Below are positions 1 through 9,939 of a stretch of 64,000 nt of DNA, one piece after another. How positions within the stretch are numbered: the stretch's first letter is position 1; each line of letters opens with the position of its first letter. Source of the DNA: Aeromonas hydrophila subsp. hydrophila ATCC 7966 (lineage in GTDB: Bacteria > Pseudomonadota > Gammaproteobacteria > Enterobacterales > Aeromonadaceae); NCBI RefSeq assembly GCF_000014805.1, contig NC_008570.1:3725001-3789000 (forward strand). The letters are read 5' to 3'. The position numbers and the translations under genes are program-made. Below the pieces are notes generated by a model, which saw only the letters and a list, made by a program, of their open reading frames with translations, searched no databases and had not been told where the DNA came from.

Positions 1-268
1 CTACCTGCACTTCCTTGTTCTTGCCGCCAGTCCCCTGAACACTGATGGTGCTCTTGGTCTTGCGCTGCAAGGTCATGCGGGCAGGTGCGGCGACCTCGTC
101 ACCTCCATGCTGTTTCTTCAGATGGGCCAGCAGTGTCTGTTTCTCAGACTCGCTGACCATGTCGTCGGCCTTGCTCTTGCTGATACCGGCATCGACAAAC
201 TGCTGGAGAAGACGATCAACCGGTGTGTCGATGTCAGTGGCAAGTTGTTTGACTGATACTTCTGCCAT
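1..268 (-). CDS. infB: Translation initiation factor IF-2, N-terminal part (runs off the left edge)
   Basis: IF-2 is the GTPase that places initiator tRNA on the 30S subunit. Only about 89 N-terminal residues are present. They start [20 protein letters not shown], the typical IF2_N helical domain, followed by the beginning of the charged linker ([11 protein letters not shown]). The ATG at 266-268 is preceded by GGAGG at good distance, so this start is well supported. It lies 20 bp after nusA in the metY-rimP-nusA-infB order known from other gammaproteobacteria. The G domain is outside the window. Confidence 0.93.
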   Translation of the reverse strand, partial: MAEVSVKQLATDIDTPVDRLLQQFVDAGISKSKADDMVSESEKQTLLAHLKKQHGGDEVAAPARMTLQRKTKSTISVQGTGGKNKEVQV

Positions 269-288
269 TCATTTTCCTCCGTTTGATC

Positions 289-1791
289 TTACTCAGACTG
301 CTCTTCTCCGAACCAACAGATATTACGAGCAGCCATAATCAGCTCACCGGCTTTCTCTGCCGTCAGCCCTTCAATATCAGCAAGGTCATCGATGCCTTGC
401 TCTGCCAAATCTTCCAGGGTACCGATGCCGCGAGCGGCCAGTGCGTACGCCATTTCACGGCCAAGGCCGTTCAGATTGAGCAGTTCTTCGGAAGGCTCTA
501 CACCTTCAAAGGATTCTTCTTTGGCCAAAGCCTTGGTGGTCAGAGCATCTTTGGCGCGTTTGCGCAGCTCTTCCACCATGTCTTCGTCCAGGCCATCGAT
601 GGCCAGCAGCTCGTTGACCGGCACGAAGGCGATCTCTTCCAGAGTGGAGAAACCCTCTTCCATCAACAGGCTGGCGAAATCGTCATCGATGTCCAGAGTG
701 CTGGTGAACAGCGTCAGGATGCGGTCGTTCTCGGCCTGGTGCTTGGCACGCATGTCCTCGACGGTCATCACGTTCAGCTCCCAACCGGTCAGCTGGGAAG
801 CCAGACGCACGTTCTGACCGTTGCGACCGATGGCCTGGGCCAGGTTGGCGGCTTCCACGGCGATGTCCATGGTGTGGTTGTCTTCATCAACGATGATGGA
901 GGCCACATCGGCAGGCGCCATGGCATTGATCACGTACTGGGCCGGGTTGTCATCGTACAGCACGATGTCGGCGCGCTCGCCGCTCAGCTCGGCGGAGACC
1001 GCCTGAACGCGGGCACCGCGCATGCCGATACAGGCACCGATCGGGTCGATACGACGATCGTTGGTCTTCACCGCGATCTTGGCGCGGGAACCCGGATCAC
1101 GGGCTGCGCCCATGATTTCGATCATCTCTTCACCGATTTCCGGTACTTCGATGCGGAACAGCTCTTTCAGGAAGTCCGGGCTGGAACGGCTGACGAACAG
1201 CTGGGAACCACGGGCTTCCGGACGCACGGCGTAGAGCAGACCACGGATGCGGTCGCCCGGACGGAAGGTCTCGCGCGGCAGCATGTCGTCGCGGAAGATC
1301 ACGGCTTCGGCGTTGCTGCCCAGATCCAGAATCACGTTGTCGCGGTTGCTCTTCTTGACCACGCCGCTGATGATGGTGCCTTCCTTGTCCTTGAACTGGT
1401 CAACGACCTGGGAGCGCTCGGCTTCGCGCACTTTCTGCACGATGACCTGCTTGGCAGTCTGGGTGGTGATGCGGTCGAAGGTGACAGAGTCGATCTGATC
1501 TTCAACGTATTCACCGATCTGGATCTCTGGCTGCTCGATCTGGGCAGCTTCCAGGGTAATCTCGGCGTAGGGGTTTTCCATCGCAGCTTGATCTGCAATG
1601 ACCACCCAGCGGCGATAAGTGTCGTAGTCACCGGTCTTGCGATCGATCTCGACCCGAACTTCAATCTCGCCTTCGTATTTTTTCTTGGTCGCCGTCGCCA
1701 ACGCGGTTTCCAGAGCCTGGAAAATCTTCTCGCGGGGTACCGCCTTCTCGTTGGAAACTGCGTCAACGACCAGCAAAATCTCTTTATTCAT
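289..1791 (-). CDS. nusA: Transcription termination/antitermination factor NusA
   Basis: NusA binds RNA polymerase and modulates pausing, termination and rRNA antitermination. The 500-residue product matches the full family length: N-terminal RNAP-binding domain (about 1-130), S1 domain (about 135-200, near [20 protein letters not shown]), KH1 and KH2 domains (about 230-345, with [14 protein letters not shown] and [12 protein letters not shown]), and two acidic C-terminal repeats (about 365-495), the second ending in [10 protein letters not shown]. It sits between rimP and infB with short gaps, so the three are probably co-transcribed. Confidence 0.98.
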   Translation of the reverse strand: MNKEILLVVDAVSNEKAVPREKIFQALETALATATKKKYEGEIEVRVEIDRKTGDYDTYRRWVVIADQAAMENPYAEITLEAAQIEQPEIQIGEYVEDQIDSVTFDRITTQTAKQVIVQKVREAERSQVVDQFKDKEGTIISGVVKKSNRDNVILDLGSNAEAVIFRDDMLPRETFRPGDRIRGLLYAVRPEARGSQLFVSRSSPDFLKELFRIEVPEIGEEMIEIMGAARDPGSRAKIAVKTNDRRIDPIGACIGMRGARVQAVSAELSGERADIVLYDDNPAQYVINAMAPADVASIIVDEDNHTMDIAVEAANLAQAIGRNGQNVRLASQLTGWELNVMTVEDMRAKHQAENDRILTLFTSTLDIDDDFASLLMEEGFSTLEEIAFVPVNELLAIDGLDEDMVEELRKRAKDALTTKALAKEESFEGVEPSEELLNLNGLGREMAYALAARGIGTLEDLAEQGIDDLADIEGLTAEKAGELIMAARNICWFGEEQSE

Positions 1792-1805
1792 ATCCGATAG
1801 CCTCG

Positions 1806-2264
1806 TTAACCAAAGTTCGGCACTATGTTCGCTTTTTGGATATTGGTGAAAGCCAACACTTCGTCCTTACCATCTACCGTCAGGGTGATCATGTCGCCCT
1901 GCACAGCTTTGATTACGCCTTTGAACTTGCGGCGGTTGTTTGTTGCCATCCGAAGCGTTACCGCCGCCTCTTGGCCAACGTATTTTTCGAACTGGGCAAC
2001 CTTGAACAGGGGACGATCCAGACCCGGGGAAGACACCTCGAGGTAATACTCCTCTGTGATGGGATCTTCGACATCCATGATGGCGCCAACCTGATGGCTG
2101 ACCTCAGCACAGTTCTCGACGCTCACGCCATGCTCGCCGTCGATATAGACGCGCAAGGTGGAGTGTTTACCCGCACGGATAAACTCAATACCCCACAGTT
2201 CAAAGCCCAAGGCAACGACAGGAGCCTCGAGCAGATCGGTCAAACGTTGTTCCAACGTAGCCAA
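1806..2264 (-). CDS. rimP: Ribosome maturation factor RimP
   Basis: RimP assists 30S subunit maturation in the cytoplasm. The protein (152 residues) carries [27 protein letters not shown] and [14 protein letters not shown], all RimP hallmarks. I chose a TTG start at 2262-2264: it sits 6 bases after a GGAGG and gives (M)ATLEQRL, aligning with E. coli MSTLEQ. The longer frame to 2333 has a hydrophobic N-terminal extension unlike the family and passes through the leader. It is the first protein gene after the tRNA-fMet and a terminator-like hairpin. Confidence 0.96.
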   Translation of the reverse strand: MATLEQRLTDLLEAPVVALGFELWGIEFIRAGKHSTLRVYIDGEHGVSVENCAEVSHQVGAIMDVEDPITEEYYLEVSSPGLDRPLFKVAQFEKYVGQEAAVTLRMATNNRRKFKGVIKAVQGDMITLTVDGKDEVLAFTNIQKANIVPNFG

Positions 2265-2336
2265 AGTCACCCTCCGAAAAAACAAAAAAAGGGCATAAAG
2301 CCCAGATAGAAATTGGTTCAGAGTAAATTGCACATA

Positions 2337-2366
2337 ACAAAAAGCCCCGATGTCAAATCGGGGCTT
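2337..2366 (-). terminator. Intrinsic terminator between tRNA-fMet and rimP
   Basis: On the minus strand a 10-bp stem (AAGCCCCGAT/ATCGGGGCTT, 5-base loop) is followed by TTTTTG. It lies between the tRNA and rimP, so it may separate tRNA from mRNA or act as a partial terminator, as at the metY-nusA operon of E. coli. Confidence 0.75.
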
Positions 2367-2431
2367 GGCGCTTTACCCTGATTGTCGCCTCGCAGCGACC
2401 GCCTTCCTGAGCGTAGGAAATGCGTGAAATT

Positions 2432-2508
<77 letters not shown>

Positions 2509-2524
2509 TCCGAAATCGTGCGAG

Positions 2525-2553
2525 ATTATAGCCACTTCACCCTCGTCACACAA
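2525..2553 (-). promoter_or_regulatory. Predicted sigma-70 promoter for the tRNA-fMet-rimP-nusA operon
   Basis: On the minus strand there is a perfect -10 TATAAT (2525-2530) and a -35-like TTGTGT (2548-2553) separated by exactly 17 bases. It lies about 17 bp upstream of the tRNA 5' end, the expected spacing for a stable-RNA promoter. It is inferred from sequence only. Confidence 0.65.
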
Positions 2554-2600
2554 GACTGACTGGCTATAATACACCCGGTTACCCGGGCTCACTGCTTAAT

Positions 2601-2685
2601 TGGTGCCGTGGGCGGGACTCGAACCCGCACACCCTAGAGCACTACCCCCTCAAGATAGCGTGTCTACCAATTCCACCACCACGGC
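2601..2685 (-). tRNA. leuU: tRNA-Leu (GAG anticodon)
   Basis: The 85-nt minus-strand sequence starts GCCGTGGTGGTGGAATTGG, has the long variable arm of a class II tRNA, the T loop GGTTCGAGTCC and an encoded CCA. The anticodon loop TTGAGGG gives GAG. It follows secG directly, the same arrangement as secG-leuU in E. coli. Confidence 0.97.
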
Positions 2686-2692
2686 AAAACTC

Positions 2693-3019
2693 TTACTCGG
2701 GAACGTCAGTGTCTTTCTTGACTGGCGCTTTGCTCTGCTCAACCTGTTGGGTTTGTTGCAGATTTTCCCATTCACTACCCTGTTTGACCTTGTTGCTCGA
2801 CATAGAGCCGAGCACCAAGCTAATCAAGAAAAACAGAGTAGCCAAAATCGCTGTTGTGCGGGTCAGGAAGCTGCCTGAACCACCGGAGCCGAATACGGTA
2901 TTCGATGCCCCTGCGCCGAAGGAGGCGCCCATGTCAGCCCCTTTACCTTGCTGAATCATCACCAGACCAATCAGAGCCAGTGAAACCAGCAGATAAACGA
3001 CCAAAAGAATCTCGTACAT
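2693..3019 (-). CDS. secG: Protein-export membrane protein SecG
   Basis: SecG is the small accessory subunit of the SecYEG translocon. The 108-residue product has two membrane helices (about 3-25 and 55-75) flanking a glycine-rich loop (GASFGAGASNTVFGSGGSG) and a hydrophilic tail, the normal SecG layout. Its ATG is immediately next to the stop codon of tpiA, and tRNA-Leu follows 7 bp after its stop, so tpiA-secG-leuU probably form one transcript. Confidence 0.96.
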   Translation of the reverse strand: MYEILLVVYLLVSLALIGLVMIQQGKGADMGASFGAGASNTVFGSGGSGSFLTRTTAILATLFFLISLVLGSMSSNKVKQGSEWENLQQTQQVEQSKAPVKKDTDVPE

Positions 3020-3784
3020 TTAACTTGCACCCTTTGCCGCTTCAACAATTCCTAAAAACGTCTGGTCATCGAGACTTGCTCCACCAATTAGGCCGCCGTC
3101 AACGTCGGGCTGGGCAAACAACTCTCTCGCATTGGCCGGCGTCACGCTCCCACCATAGATGATTCTAACTTTCTCACCTATGACCGGAGTATCCTCCGCC
3201 AAGCGACCACGTATAAAGGAATGAACCTCTTGTGCCTGCTCGGGTGTGGCGCATTTACCTGTACCTACAGCCCAAATCGGCTCGTAGGCGATGATAGCAT
3301 TATCGAAAGCCATCGCGCCATTTTTCTCTATGACGATGTCCAGCTCTTCGGCGATCACCTCGAAGGTTCTTCTCGCCTGCCTCGCCGCCCCTGATTCACC
3401 CAAACAGAGGATGGGAATCAGACCTGCCGCTCTGGCTGCCGCAAACTTCTCTGCGACGATAAAACTGGTCTCACCAAAGAGACGCCTGCGCTCGGAGTGC
3501 CCTACCAGTACGTATCGACACCCTGCCTCGACCAGCATCTGACACGAGATTTCCCCCGTGTAAGCGCCCTGTCTGTGCTGGCTCACATTCTGAGCCCCCA
3601 ACTTCATTGTTCGCTGCTCACCGAGCAATGCGGCCGTAAAGTCGAGATGCACATGGGATGGACACAAGACCACGTCTACTCGTTCATCAACGCCCTTCAG
3701 ACATTGACCAGTAAACTGCTCTAACTGCGACCTACTACCGTGTAACTTCCAGTTGGCTGCTACAAACGGCTTGCGATGTCCCAT
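3020..3784 (-). CDS. tpiA: Triosephosphate isomerase
   Basis: TpiA interconverts dihydroxyacetone phosphate and glyceraldehyde 3-phosphate in glycolysis. The TIM-barrel hallmarks are present: AANWKLHGS with the catalytic Lys, VLVGHSERR with the catalytic His, and AYEPIWAVGTG with the catalytic Glu, plus IIYGGSV near the C-terminus. The start at 3784 gives MGHRKPFVAANWK, has AAGGGAG upstream at good spacing and a family-typical 254 residues. A frame extending to 3841 has no family support. It abuts secG with no gap. Confidence 0.97.
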   Translation of the reverse strand: MGHRKPFVAANWKLHGSRSQLEQFTGQCLKGVDERVDVVLCPSHVHLDFTAALLGEQRTMKLGAQNVSQHRQGAYTGEISCQMLVEAGCRYVLVGHSERRRLFGETSFIVAEKFAAARAAGLIPILCLGESGAARQARRTFEVIAEELDIVIEKNGAMAFDNAIIAYEPIWAVGTGKCATPEQAQEVHSFIRGRLAEDTPVIGEKVRIIYGGSVTPANARELFAQPDVDGGLIGGASLDDQTFLGIVEAAKGAS

Positions 3785-3884
3785 CGGCAACTCCCTTGCG
3801 AAAGCGGGGCTGATAATATCCAGAGGATTGTCAGCTGACAAGCGCTATTTTCAAATTTTCGAATCGTTTGAACAAGATACAACC

Positions 3885-3911
3885 AGGGCGGCTTAAAAGC
3901 CGCCCTTTTTG
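3885..3911. terminator. Intrinsic terminator between glmM and tpiA
   Basis: A 10-bp stem (AGGGCGGCTT/AAGCCGCCCT) is followed by TTTTTG on the plus side and a weaker T-rich stretch on the minus side. It lies just after the glmM stop and upstream of tpiA, and probably ends folP-glmM transcripts. Confidence 0.65.
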
Positions 3912-3915
3912 TTCA

Positions 3916-5250
3916 TTAAAACGCCGATTCAACCTGTTGTGCGATGCGTTGGGCCATGTCACGCACCTGCTGTTCATGTTCCCCTTCCACCATCACGCGG
4001 ATCAGAGGTTCAGTGCCGGATTTGCGCAGCAGCACACGACCACGACCGGCCAGCTCCTGTTCCACCTTGGCCACTTCCTGCTGCACGGCGTCGGCCGCCA
4101 GCGGATCCCTGCCTTCGGCAAAGCGCACATTGACCAGCACCTGCGGGAACTTGTTCATGCCGGAGCGCAGCTTGGCCAGCGGCATCTCGGCAGTGCAGAT
4201 GGCAGTCAGTACCTGCAGGGCGGCGACGATGCCATCCCCGGTAGTGGTCTGATCCAGGCAGATGATGTGACCGGAGTTCTCGCCGCCGATGCGCCAGCCC
4301 TTCTCGTTCATCATCTCCAGCACGTAGCGGTCACCCACCTTGGCGCGGGCGAACGGGATGCCGAGAGTCTGCAGCGCCAGCTCCAGACCCATGTTGGCCA
4401 TCAGGGTGCCCACCACGCCGCCCTTGAGGCGACCGTTGCGCAATGCATCGCGGGCAATGATGTAGAGGATTTCGTCGCCGTCGATGATATAGCCGGTGTT
4501 GTCCACCATCACCAGACGGTCGCCATCACCATCGAAGGCCACCCCCAGATCTGCCTTGCACTCCAGCACCTTGGCCGCCAGGGCTTCGGGGGCGGTCGAA
4601 CCGACACCGTCGTTGATGTTGAGACCATCCGGGCTGCAGCCGATGGCGATCACTTCTGCTCCCAGCTCGCGGAACACGGAAGGCGCAATGTGGTAGGTCG
4701 CACCATGACCGCAGTCCACCACCATCTTCAACCCTTCCAGGCTCAGATTGGAGGGGAAAGTGCTCTTGCAGAATTCGATGTAACGACCAGCGGCATCGTC
4801 GATGCGCAGTGCCTTGCCCAGCTCGGCGGACTCCACGCACTTGAGTTCGTGGTCCAGCTCGGCTTCGATGGCCATCTCGACTTCGTCAGGCAGCTTGGTA
4901 CCGTCGGCGGAGAAGAACTTGATGCCGTTGTCGTAATAGGGGTTGTGGGAAGCGCTGATGACGATGCCGGCTTCGGCCCGGAAGGTGCGGGTCAGGTAGG
5001 CGACGGCCGGGGTGGGCATGGGGCCCATCAGAATGGCCTTGAGACCCGCGGCGGACAGGCCCGCCTCCAGTGCGGACTCCAGCATGTAGCCGGAGATGCG
5101 GGTATCCTTGCCGATCAGCACCTTGCGAGTACCCTTCTTGGAGAGCACCTTGCCCGCGGCCCAGCCCAATTTCATCACGAAATCCGGGGTGATCGGGTAT
5201 TCACCCACCTTGCCGCGTACACCGTCGGTGCCAAAATACTTTCTTGCCAT
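3916..5250 (-). CDS. glmM: Phosphoglucosamine mutase
   Basis: GlmM converts glucosamine 6-phosphate to glucosamine 1-phosphate for peptidoglycan and LPS precursors. The 444-residue length is normal. The active phosphoserine motif SASHNP is in [19 protein letters not shown] (about residues 100-118), the metal-binding DGDGDR loop is in [14 protein letters not shown], and the sugar-binding GGENSGH and C-terminal [12 protein letters not shown] phosphate-binding loop are present. It follows folP after 17 bp, the folP-glmM pairing of E. coli. Confidence 0.98.
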   Translation of the reverse strand: MARKYFGTDGVRGKVGEYPITPDFVMKLGWAAGKVLSKKGTRKVLIGKDTRISGYMLESALEAGLSAAGLKAILMGPMPTPAVAYLTRTFRAEAGIVISASHNPYYDNGIKFFSADGTKLPDEVEMAIEAELDHELKCVESAELGKALRIDDAAGRYIEFCKSTFPSNLSLEGLKMVVDCGHGATYHIAPSVFRELGAEVIAIGCSPDGLNINDGVGSTAPEALAAKVLECKADLGVAFDGDGDRLVMVDNTGYIIDGDEILYIIARDALRNGRLKGGVVGTLMANMGLELALQTLGIPFARAKVGDRYVLEMMNEKGWRIGGENSGHIICLDQTTTGDGIVAALQVLTAICTAEMPLAKLRSGMNKFPQVLVNVRFAEGRDPLAADAVQQEVAKVEQELAGRGRVLLRKSGTEPLIRVMVEGEHEQQVRDMAQRIAQQVESAF

Positions 5251-5267
5251 TGTCTGTTCTCGTTTTT

Positions 5268-6113
5268 TTATTTGGATATGAAATCTTGTCCCGTCATGAC
5301 CATCCAGCCGGTACGCAAGGCATCCATGGTCGCTCGCACATCATGCACCCGAATGATCCGGGCACCGCGCTGCATCCCGATGAGCGCACAGGCCAGACTG
5401 CCGGCCAGCCGTTCATCAACCGGGCAGCCAAGCAGGTTGCCTATCATAGACTTTCGCGACATACCGACCAAGAGCGGAAGCTGGTAATCGAGCAACTTCT
5501 CCTGCTGGGCAAGCAGCTGATAGTTGTGTGCGAGCGTCTTGCCGAAACCGTAACCGGGGTCCAGCAACAACTGCTCCCTCTCTATTCCCGCTGTCAGGCA
5601 GGCGGCGATCCGCTCGTCGAAGAAAGCCCTCACCTCCCCCAGCAGATCGTCATAATGCGGCTCTGCCTGCATGGTTCTGGGCTGCCCCTGCATGTGCATC
5701 AGGCACACCGGAACGTTGGCAACGGCGGCCGCGGCCAGGGCCCCCGGCTCGAGCAGGGCTCGTACGTCGTTGATAAGATGGGCACCCGCCGCGCAGCCTT
5801 CCCGCATTACCGCCGCCTTGGAGGTATCCAGGGAGATCATCACCTCCAGCTCGGCGACCATGCGCTCCACCACGGGAATCACTCTGTCCAGCTCCTCCTG
5901 CTCGCTCACATCGGGAGCTCCGGGACGGGTCGACTCGCCACCGATGTCGATGAGGGTCGCCCCCTCCGCCACCATCTGGCGCGCATGGGTCATCGCCCGC
6001 TCCAGCTGATTGAAATGACCGCCGTCGGAGAAGGAGTCCGGTGTCACATTGAGGATCCCCATGACGTGGGGACGTTCGAGGGAGAGGCTGAGCCCCTTGC
6101 TGGTTAGCTGCAT
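5268..6113 (-). CDS. folP: Dihydropteroate synthase
   Basis: FolP joins para-aminobenzoate to dihydropterin pyrophosphate in folate synthesis and is the sulfonamide target. Visible motifs are [51 protein letters not shown] and [12 protein letters not shown] start at 6113 (MQLTSKG), where GGAAG lies 5 bases upstream. An in-frame ATG at 6131 has only the T-run of the preceding ftsH terminator before it and no ribosome-binding site. Downstream of ftsH and upstream of glmM, as in E. coli. Confidence 0.95.
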   Translation of the reverse strand: MQLTSKGLSLSLERPHVMGILNVTPDSFSDGGHFNQLERAMTHARQMVAEGATLIDIGGESTRPGAPDVSEQEELDRVIPVVERMVAELEVMISLDTSKAAVMREGCAAGAHLINDVRALLEPGALAAAAVANVPVCLMHMQGQPRTMQAEPHYDDLLGEVRAFFDERIAACLTAGIEREQLLLDPGYGFGKTLAHNYQLLAQQEKLLDYQLPLLVGMSRKSMIGNLLGCPVDERLAGSLACALIGMQRGARIIRVHDVRATMDALRTGWMVMTGQDFISK

Positions 6114-6131
6114 CGTTACTTCCGTTGACAT

Positions 6132-6162
6132 AAAGAAAAACCCCGGGGCCAGCCCGGGGTTT
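6132..6162 (-). terminator. Intrinsic terminator after ftsH
   Basis: On the minus strand a 10-bp stem (AAACCCCGGG/CCCGGGGTTT) is followed by TTTTTCTTT. It sits between the ftsH stop and folP, with its T-run reaching the first in-frame ATG of folP. It may act as an attenuator of read-through into folP-glmM. Confidence 0.85.
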
Positions 6163-6175
6163 GTATCATCACGAT

Positions 6176-8125
6176 TTATTTGGCCGGCAGATCGTTGGCC
6201 TTGTCGATATCGACATCAGCCACCTGCTCGGTCTCGGCTACCGCCGGCTTGGCCTCTGCTGCAACCGTGGCACCGCCTTGCGGGGTATCACCGTGCTCAT
6301 CATGCCAGTTGCTGGGGGCACGCACTTCGCGGCGAGCCATCAGATCGTCGATCTGCTTGGCATCGATGGTCTCGTACTTCATCAGCGCATCTTTCATGCT
6401 GTGCAGCACGTCCATGTTGTCCAGCAGGATCTGCTTGGAGCGGGCATAGTTGCGATCGATGACCTGCTTGACCTCGGCATCGATGACGCGCGCAGTATCG
6501 TCGGACATGTGCTTGGCCTTGGCCATGCTGCGACCGAGGAACACTTCGCCATCTTCTTCCGCGTAGAGCATGGGGCCGAGACGCTCGGACATGCCCCACT
6601 GGGTCACCATCTTGCGGGCGATGTCGGTGGCGCGCTCGATGTCGTTGGACGCACCGGTCGATACCTTCTCAGCACCGTAGATCAGCTCTTCCGCCAGACG
6701 ACCGCCGTACAGGCTGGAGATCATGGACTCCAGATGCTGCTTGGAGTGGCTCCAGCGATCCTGCTCCGGCAGGTACATGGTCACACCCAGCGCACGACCG
6801 CGCGGAATGATGGAGACCTTGTAGACGGGGTCATGATCCGGCACCAGACGACCAATGATGGCGTGACCGGCTTCATGATAGGCCGTCATCTCCTTCTCGG
6901 ACTCTTTCATCACCATGGAGCGACGTTCCGCACCCATCATGATCTTGTCCTTAGCCTTTTCAAACTCGGCCATGGAGACCACGCGACGGCTCTCGCGGGC
7001 CGAGAACAGGGCGGCTTCGTTGACCAGGTTAGCCAGGTCAGCACCAGAGAAACCGGGGGTACCGCGGGCAATCAACGCCGGATTGACATCATCCGCCAAC
7101 GGCACCTTGCGCATATGCACTTTCAGGATCTGTTCGCGACCACGGACATCCGGCAGACCGACCACGACCTGGCGGTCGAAACGACCCGGACGCAGCAAGG
7201 CCGGGTCCAGTACGTCAGGACGGTTGGTGGCGGCGATGACGATGATGCCTTCATTGCCTTCAAAGCCATCCATTTCGACCAGCATCTGGTTCAGGGTCTG
7301 CTCACGCTCGTCATGACCACCGCCCAGACCGGCGCCACGCTGGCGACCGACCGCATCGATCTCGTCGATGAAGATAATGCAGGGAGAAGACTTTTTGGCC
7401 TGCTCGAACATGTCGCGTACCCGGGAGGCACCGACACCCACGAACATTTCGACGAAATCTGAACCCGAAATGGTAAAAAAGGGCACCTTGGCCTCACCTG
7501 CAATGGCCTTGGCCAGCAGGGTCTTACCGGTACCGGGAGGACCAACCAGCAGCACGCCGGTAGGGATCTTGCCGCCCAGTTTCTGGAACTTGCTCGGATC
7601 GCGCAGATAGTCGACTAGCTCCTTCACCTCTTCCTTGGCCTCGTCACAGCCAGCCACGTCGGCAAAGGTGGTCTTGATCTGATCTTCACTCATCAGGCGA
7701 GCCTTGCTCTTGCCGAACGACATGGCCCCCTTGCCACCACCGCCCTGCATTTGACGCATGAAGAAGACCCAGACACCGATCAGCAACAGCATCGGGAACC
7801 AGGAGATGAAGATGGACGTCAGCAGAGACGGCTCTTCCGGCTTCTCGCCCATCACTTTGACATTGTGATTGAGCATGTCGTTGAGCAGCTGGGGATCCGG
7901 CGCCGGGATGATGGTGGTGAAGCGTTCACCGGTGCGCTTGACGCCATTAATGACCTTGCCATCCATCCGCACTTCACGGATCTGCTCTTGGGTCACTTCT
8001 TTAACGAAGCTGGAATAGTCCAGCTGGCGACTGGTGGTATCGCTGGGGCTGAAGCTATTGAACACCGACATCAACACGACGGCGATGACCAGCCACAGGA
8101 TTAGGTTTTTCGCCATGTCACTCAA
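6176..8125 (-). CDS. ftsH: ATP-dependent zinc metalloprotease FtsH
   Basis: FtsH is the hexameric inner-membrane AAA+ protease that degrades membrane proteins, LpxC and sigma-32. Domain order: TM helix (about 5-24), periplasmic domain, second TM (about 100-122, [20 protein letters not shown]), AAA+ with Walker A GPPGTGKT and Walker [12 protein letters not shown] plus SRH region, and zinc site HEAGH. It has a proline/charged tail. A TTG start at 8125 ([11 protein letters not shown]) has GAGG at ideal spacing; the ATG at 8116 (MAKNLILW) is the alternative. It is 46 bp after rlmE, the conserved rlmE-ftsH pair. Confidence 0.98.
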   Translation of the reverse strand: MSDMAKNLILWLVIAVVLMSVFNSFSPSDTTSRQLDYSSFVKEVTQEQIREVRMDGKVINGVKRTGERFTTIIPAPDPQLLNDMLNHNVKVMGEKPEEPSLLTSIFISWFPMLLLIGVWVFFMRQMQGGGGKGAMSFGKSKARLMSEDQIKTTFADVAGCDEAKEEVKELVDYLRDPSKFQKLGGKIPTGVLLVGPPGTGKTLLAKAIAGEAKVPFFTISGSDFVEMFVGVGASRVRDMFEQAKKSSPCIIFIDEIDAVGRQRGAGLGGGHDEREQTLNQMLVEMDGFEGNEGIIVIAATNRPDVLDPALLRPGRFDRQVVVGLPDVRGREQILKVHMRKVPLADDVNPALIARGTPGFSGADLANLVNEAALFSARESRRVVSMAEFEKAKDKIMMGAERRSMVMKESEKEMTAYHEAGHAIIGRLVPDHDPVYKVSIIPRGRALGVTMYLPEQDRWSHSKQHLESMISSLYGGRLAEELIYGAEKVSTGASNDIERATDIARKMVTQWGMSERLGPMLYAEEDGEVFLGRSMAKAKHMSDDTARVIDAEVKQVIDRNYARSKQILLDNMDVLHSMKDALMKYETIDAKQIDDLMARREVRAPSNWHDEHGDTPQGGATVAAEAKPAVAETEQVADVDIDKANDLPAK

Positions 8126-8170
8126 ATCAGTAACCTCGCAGACTGACAGTTAACGATGAAGGTTAGGGTA

Positions 8171-8800
8171 CTACAGTTTAAAACCGGTAGCCACAATGTA
8201 GACTTCTCGTGAACGGGCACGAGACGAGTCTGGTTTACGAATCTTGACAGCAGTGAAAAGTTTACGGATTTCATTGAGATAGATATCAAACCCCTCCCCC
8301 TGGAACACCTTGACCACGAAGCTGCCGTTGGCCCGCAGGACCTGGTTGCACATGTCCAGTGCCAGTTCGACCAGATACATGGAACGGGCCTGATCCACCT
8401 GCTGGGTACCGCTCATGTTGGGCGCCATGTCGGACATGACGACGTCAACCTTGTCCGGACCTACCCGTTCAAGCAGGGCGCCCAGTACAGTTTCCTCCCG
8501 AAAGTCGCCCTGAAGGAAATCGACACCGGCGATGGAATCCATCGGCAGAATATCGCAGGCGATCACCCGGCCCTTGTCACCGACCTGGTCGATGGCAAAC
8601 TGGGACCAGCCACCGGGGGCCGCCCCCAGATCCACCACCGTCATGCCCGGCTTGAGCAGTTTGTCCTTGCCCTGGATCTCGTCGATCTTGAACACGGCAC
8701 GGGATCTCAGTCCCAACTTCTGGGCTTTTTTGACGTATTGATCGTCAAAATGCTCTTTTAACCAGCGGGTTGAACTGGGGGAATGTTTTTTCTGGGTCAT
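8171..8800 (-). CDS. rlmE: 23S rRNA (uridine-2'-O-)-methyltransferase RlmE
   Basis: RlmE (FtsJ/RrmJ) methylates U2552 of 23S rRNA using SAM. The 209-residue product shows [13 protein letters not shown] (SAM motif), SDMAPNMSG (catalytic Asp), [11 protein letters not shown] (catalytic Lys) and the C-terminal [12 protein letters not shown] segment with the last catalytic Glu. Length and motifs match the heat-shock protein family. It leads the rlmE-ftsH operon and is divergent from yhbY. Confidence 0.97.
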   Translation of the reverse strand: MTQKKHSPSSTRWLKEHFDDQYVKKAQKLGLRSRAVFKIDEIQGKDKLLKPGMTVVDLGAAPGGWSQFAIDQVGDKGRVIACDILPMDSIAGVDFLQGDFREETVLGALLERVGPDKVDVVMSDMAPNMSGTQQVDQARSMYLVELALDMCNQVLRANGSFVVKVFQGEGFDIYLNEIRKLFTAVKIRKPDSSRARSREVYIVATGFKL

Positions 8801-8897
8801 GATCGTCGACTTTAAAAAACCACAAGGGTTATTAGTATTAAGGGCTAAGTGGGGGTAGAATACGCCCCTTTCAACCCTGACTTATGAAGAAATTGCC

Positions 8898-9194
8898 ATG
8901 ATTCTCAACAATAAACAGAAACAGTACCTCAAGGGCCTTGCCCACAGTCTGAAGCCGGTCGTCCTGCTGGGACAACACGGTCTGACCGAAGGTGTGCTGG
9001 CCGAGATCGATCTGGCGCTCAACCACCACGAGCTGATCAAGGTTAAGGTTGCGTCTGAAGATCGTGAGATGAAACAGCTGGTTATGGATGCCATCGTCCG
9101 TGAAACCGGCGCGGTGAAAGTACAGAGCATCGGCCACGTGCTGACCATCTATCGTCAAGCCAACGAGCCGAAAATCCAACTGCCCCGCAAGTAA
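8898..9194 (+). CDS. yhbY: Ribosome assembly RNA-binding protein YhbY (CRM domain)
   Basis: YhbY is a small single-domain CRM protein that associates with pre-50S particles. The 98-residue product starts MILNNKQKQYLKGLAHSL and includes LKPVVLLGQHGLTEGVL, the GxxG-type loop region of the CRM fold. It is divergently transcribed from rlmE with about 97 bp between starts, the same arrangement as in E. coli. Confidence 0.96.
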   Translation: MILNNKQKQYLKGLAHSLKPVVLLGQHGLTEGVLAEIDLALNHHELIKVKVASEDREMKQLVMDAIVRETGAVKVQSIGHVLTIYRQANEPKIQLPRK

Positions 9195-9196
9195 CA

Positions 9197-9225
9197 GGAA
9201 AGAGCATCGCTCTTTCCTTCATTTC
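9197..9225 (+). terminator. Terminator-like hairpin after yhbY
   Basis: An 8-bp perfect stem (GGAAAGAG/CTCTTTCC, 5-base loop) follows the yhbY stop by a few bases. The following TTCATTT is only a weak T-run, so efficiency is uncertain. Confidence 0.5.
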
Positions 9226-9298
9226 CCCTCTTCCCAAGTCGCTTGCCAAAGTAGTCGCCAGGCCCTTAACCTGCGATGAATACTCGTGGATACCCGCT

Positions 9299-9892
9299 AT
9301 GGATCACCATCAGATTCTCACCGAAGATGAACTGGCCATGCTACGGGACTTGGGAAGCGATCAGGAGACGGCCGCCGGTCAATCCCTGAGCGGTTATCTC
9401 GCCACTCCCCTGCTAGGCCTGCTGCAACGTGCCGACCAGCTGGTGCTGGAAGCCCGTTTTGCCGGACATCAGCTCCGTTTTCCGCTGCGCTTCACTCAAG
9501 GGGATGATGGCTTTGTCGAGCCACGCATCGCCGCCCCCGTCATCAAGGAGCTGGGCTATCCCCATCCGCGCACCTGGCGGCTGGACGAGCAGGCCAGCTT
9601 CAGGATGGGTGAGCACGAGTATCTGGTGCACAGCCTGTCGCTCGATGGTCTGGTCGTCGAGGGCCTGCCGCCCGGACTGGCCGTCGGCGCCACCTTGACG
9701 GGCAGCCTGCTCATTGAGGATCTCGCCCCCCTGCCGCTCAGCGCAGAGCTGGTCAGACACATTCATCGTCGCAACGGCATCCAGGGCTGGGCCCTGCATT
9801 TCCAGATGGCCAAAGTGGACCTTGAACTGCTGCGCAACTGGATGTTTCAACGTCATCAGGACGCCTTCACCCAGGCTTACCAGCCCCGCTAA
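9299..9892 (+). CDS. PilZ-like domain protein (degenerate), possible c-di-GMP-related
   Basis: A 197-residue soluble protein without a signal peptide. The C-terminal half resembles the PilZ beta-barrel pattern: VHSLSLDGLVVEGLP (position of the D/NxSxxG motif), then a hydrophobic stretch ending GIQGWALHFQM and D-LRNWMF. The arginine-rich RxxxR that binds c-di-GMP is not evident at the start of the barrel, so binding may be lost. It lies between yhbY and greA on the opposite strand to greA. The family call rests on pattern reading only. Upstream ribosome-binding site is weak (GTGGA). Confidence 0.55.
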   Translation: MDHHQILTEDELAMLRDLGSDQETAAGQSLSGYLATPLLGLLQRADQLVLEARFAGHQLRFPLRFTQGDDGFVEPRIAAPVIKELGYPHPRTWRLDEQASFRMGEHEYLVHSLSLDGLVVEGLPPGLAVGATLTGSLLIEDLAPLPLSAELVRHIHRRNGIQGWALHFQMAKVDLELLRNWMFQRHQDAFTQAYQPR

Positions 9893-9895
9893 ATA

Positions 9896-9925
9896 CAAAC
9901 AGGGGAGCCGGGGCTCCCCTGTTCT
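9896..9925. terminator. Bidirectional terminator between the PilZ-like gene and greA
   Basis: A 9-bp stem (AGGGGAGCC/GGCTCCCCT, 2-base loop) lies between the two convergent stop codons and is followed by TGTT on the plus strand and GTTTGTATTT on the minus strand. Confidence 0.7.
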
Positions 9926-9939
9926 GGCATCAAGCTACC

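Noticed and set aside
283..1800. 505-codon plus-strand frame opposite nusA
   Set aside because: Shadow frame with no motif; nusA on the minus strand is certain.
2565..2570. TATAAT on the plus strand near the tRNA-fMet
   Set aside because: No plausible -35 at 16-18 bp; the minus-strand promoter fits the tRNA better.
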